Origin: Streptomycetaceae bacterium
GTDB lineage: Bacteria; Actinomycetota; Actinomycetes; Nanopelagicales; Nanopelagicaceae
Direction: 5' to 3'
Assembly (NCBI GenBank): GCA_027488165.1
Contig: JAIYCF010000063.1
Span: forward strand, 1-6,286
DNA length: 6,286 bases
The position numbers and the translations under genes were made by a program. The notes beneath the pieces are model-generated. The model was not told where the DNA came from. It saw only the letters and a list, made by a program, of their open reading frames with translations, and made no database searches. Each line of letters opens with the position of its first letter. Position 1 is the first letter of the stretch. Below are positions 6,216-6,286 of this stretch, piece by piece.

Positions 6216-6239
6216 AGATGTATCGAACCTCACTTTCAC

Positions 6240-6286
6240 TGCCGCGTCATCTTCTAGAAGCCATGGTCGTCAGCACCCCCTCGGAA
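6240..6286. other. Upstream edge region; possible start of a divergent gene at 6263
   Basis: These bases precede pdxH and must contain or adjoin its promoter, but no convincing -35/-10 pair is visible. On the + strand an ATG at 6263-6265 opens a frame that stays open for eight codons (MVVSTPSE) to the window edge, which would be the start of a divergent gene. In some actinobacteria a citrate synthase gene neighbours pdxH, so that is one guess; eight codons cannot support it. The - strand frame ending TAG at 6254-6252 could equally be a gene tail. Confidence 0.2.

Noticed and set aside
1..6286. Mobile element, CRISPR, toxin-antitoxin or other accessory system
   Set aside because: No transposase, inverted terminal repeats, spaced repeats, tRNA target or toxin-like pair is visible; every full-length gene belongs to core actinobacterial families.

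Overview
The window looks like chromosomal core-genome sequence from a streamlined, fairly low-GC actinobacterium, most plausibly of the freshwater acI / Nanopelagicales type ('Candidatus Planktophila' or a relative). This rests on several points. The GroEL tail ends in Gly/Met-Asp-Phe. The cold-shock protein is the long form with a C-terminal extension. DUF3027 and DUF2530 are actinobacterial families. SerC is of the mycobacterial/streptomycete type. Base composition is moderate (roughly 45-50% GC by eye) and genes are packed almost end to end. The lineage is an inference; no rRNA is present to settle it.

Left half, mostly + strand: the 3' third of groL (2-538) is followed after 5 nt by a DUF3027 gene with a four-cysteine C-terminal motif (544-1209). 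A 113-nt gap (1210-1322) holds a likely promoter and a strong Shine-Dalgarno site for a long cold-shock-domain protein (1323-1706). That gene converges, one base apart, on a small two-helix DUF2530 membrane protein on the - strand (1708-1908). Only 18 nt separate the DUF2530 start from a divergent MFS exporter of the MFS_3/EntS type (1927-3195).

Right half, - strand: pdxH (5556-6215, or to 6239), serC (4428-5546) and a second MFS transporter (3247-4410) run in the same direction with gaps of 9 and 17 nt, so they probably form one operon. PdxH makes PLP, SerC uses PLP, and the MFS protein has no evident substrate, which makes it a candidate importer or exporter of a B6 vitamer or related metabolite. 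Directly after the MFS stop codon (TAA-ATG, no gap) is an open frame for a 26-residue basic-then-hydrophobic peptide (3166-3246) that overlaps the 3' end of the opposite MFS gene. It is the most interesting unannotated candidate here.

I found no tRNA, rRNA, CRISPR array, insertion sequence or phage gene. All stretches over about 120 nt are coding. There is no sign of a dramatic new system. The points worth a second look are the microprotein candidate, the altered RNA-binding face of the cold-shock protein, the nested or leaderless expression implied by the very short intergenic gaps, and the B6-linked transporter.
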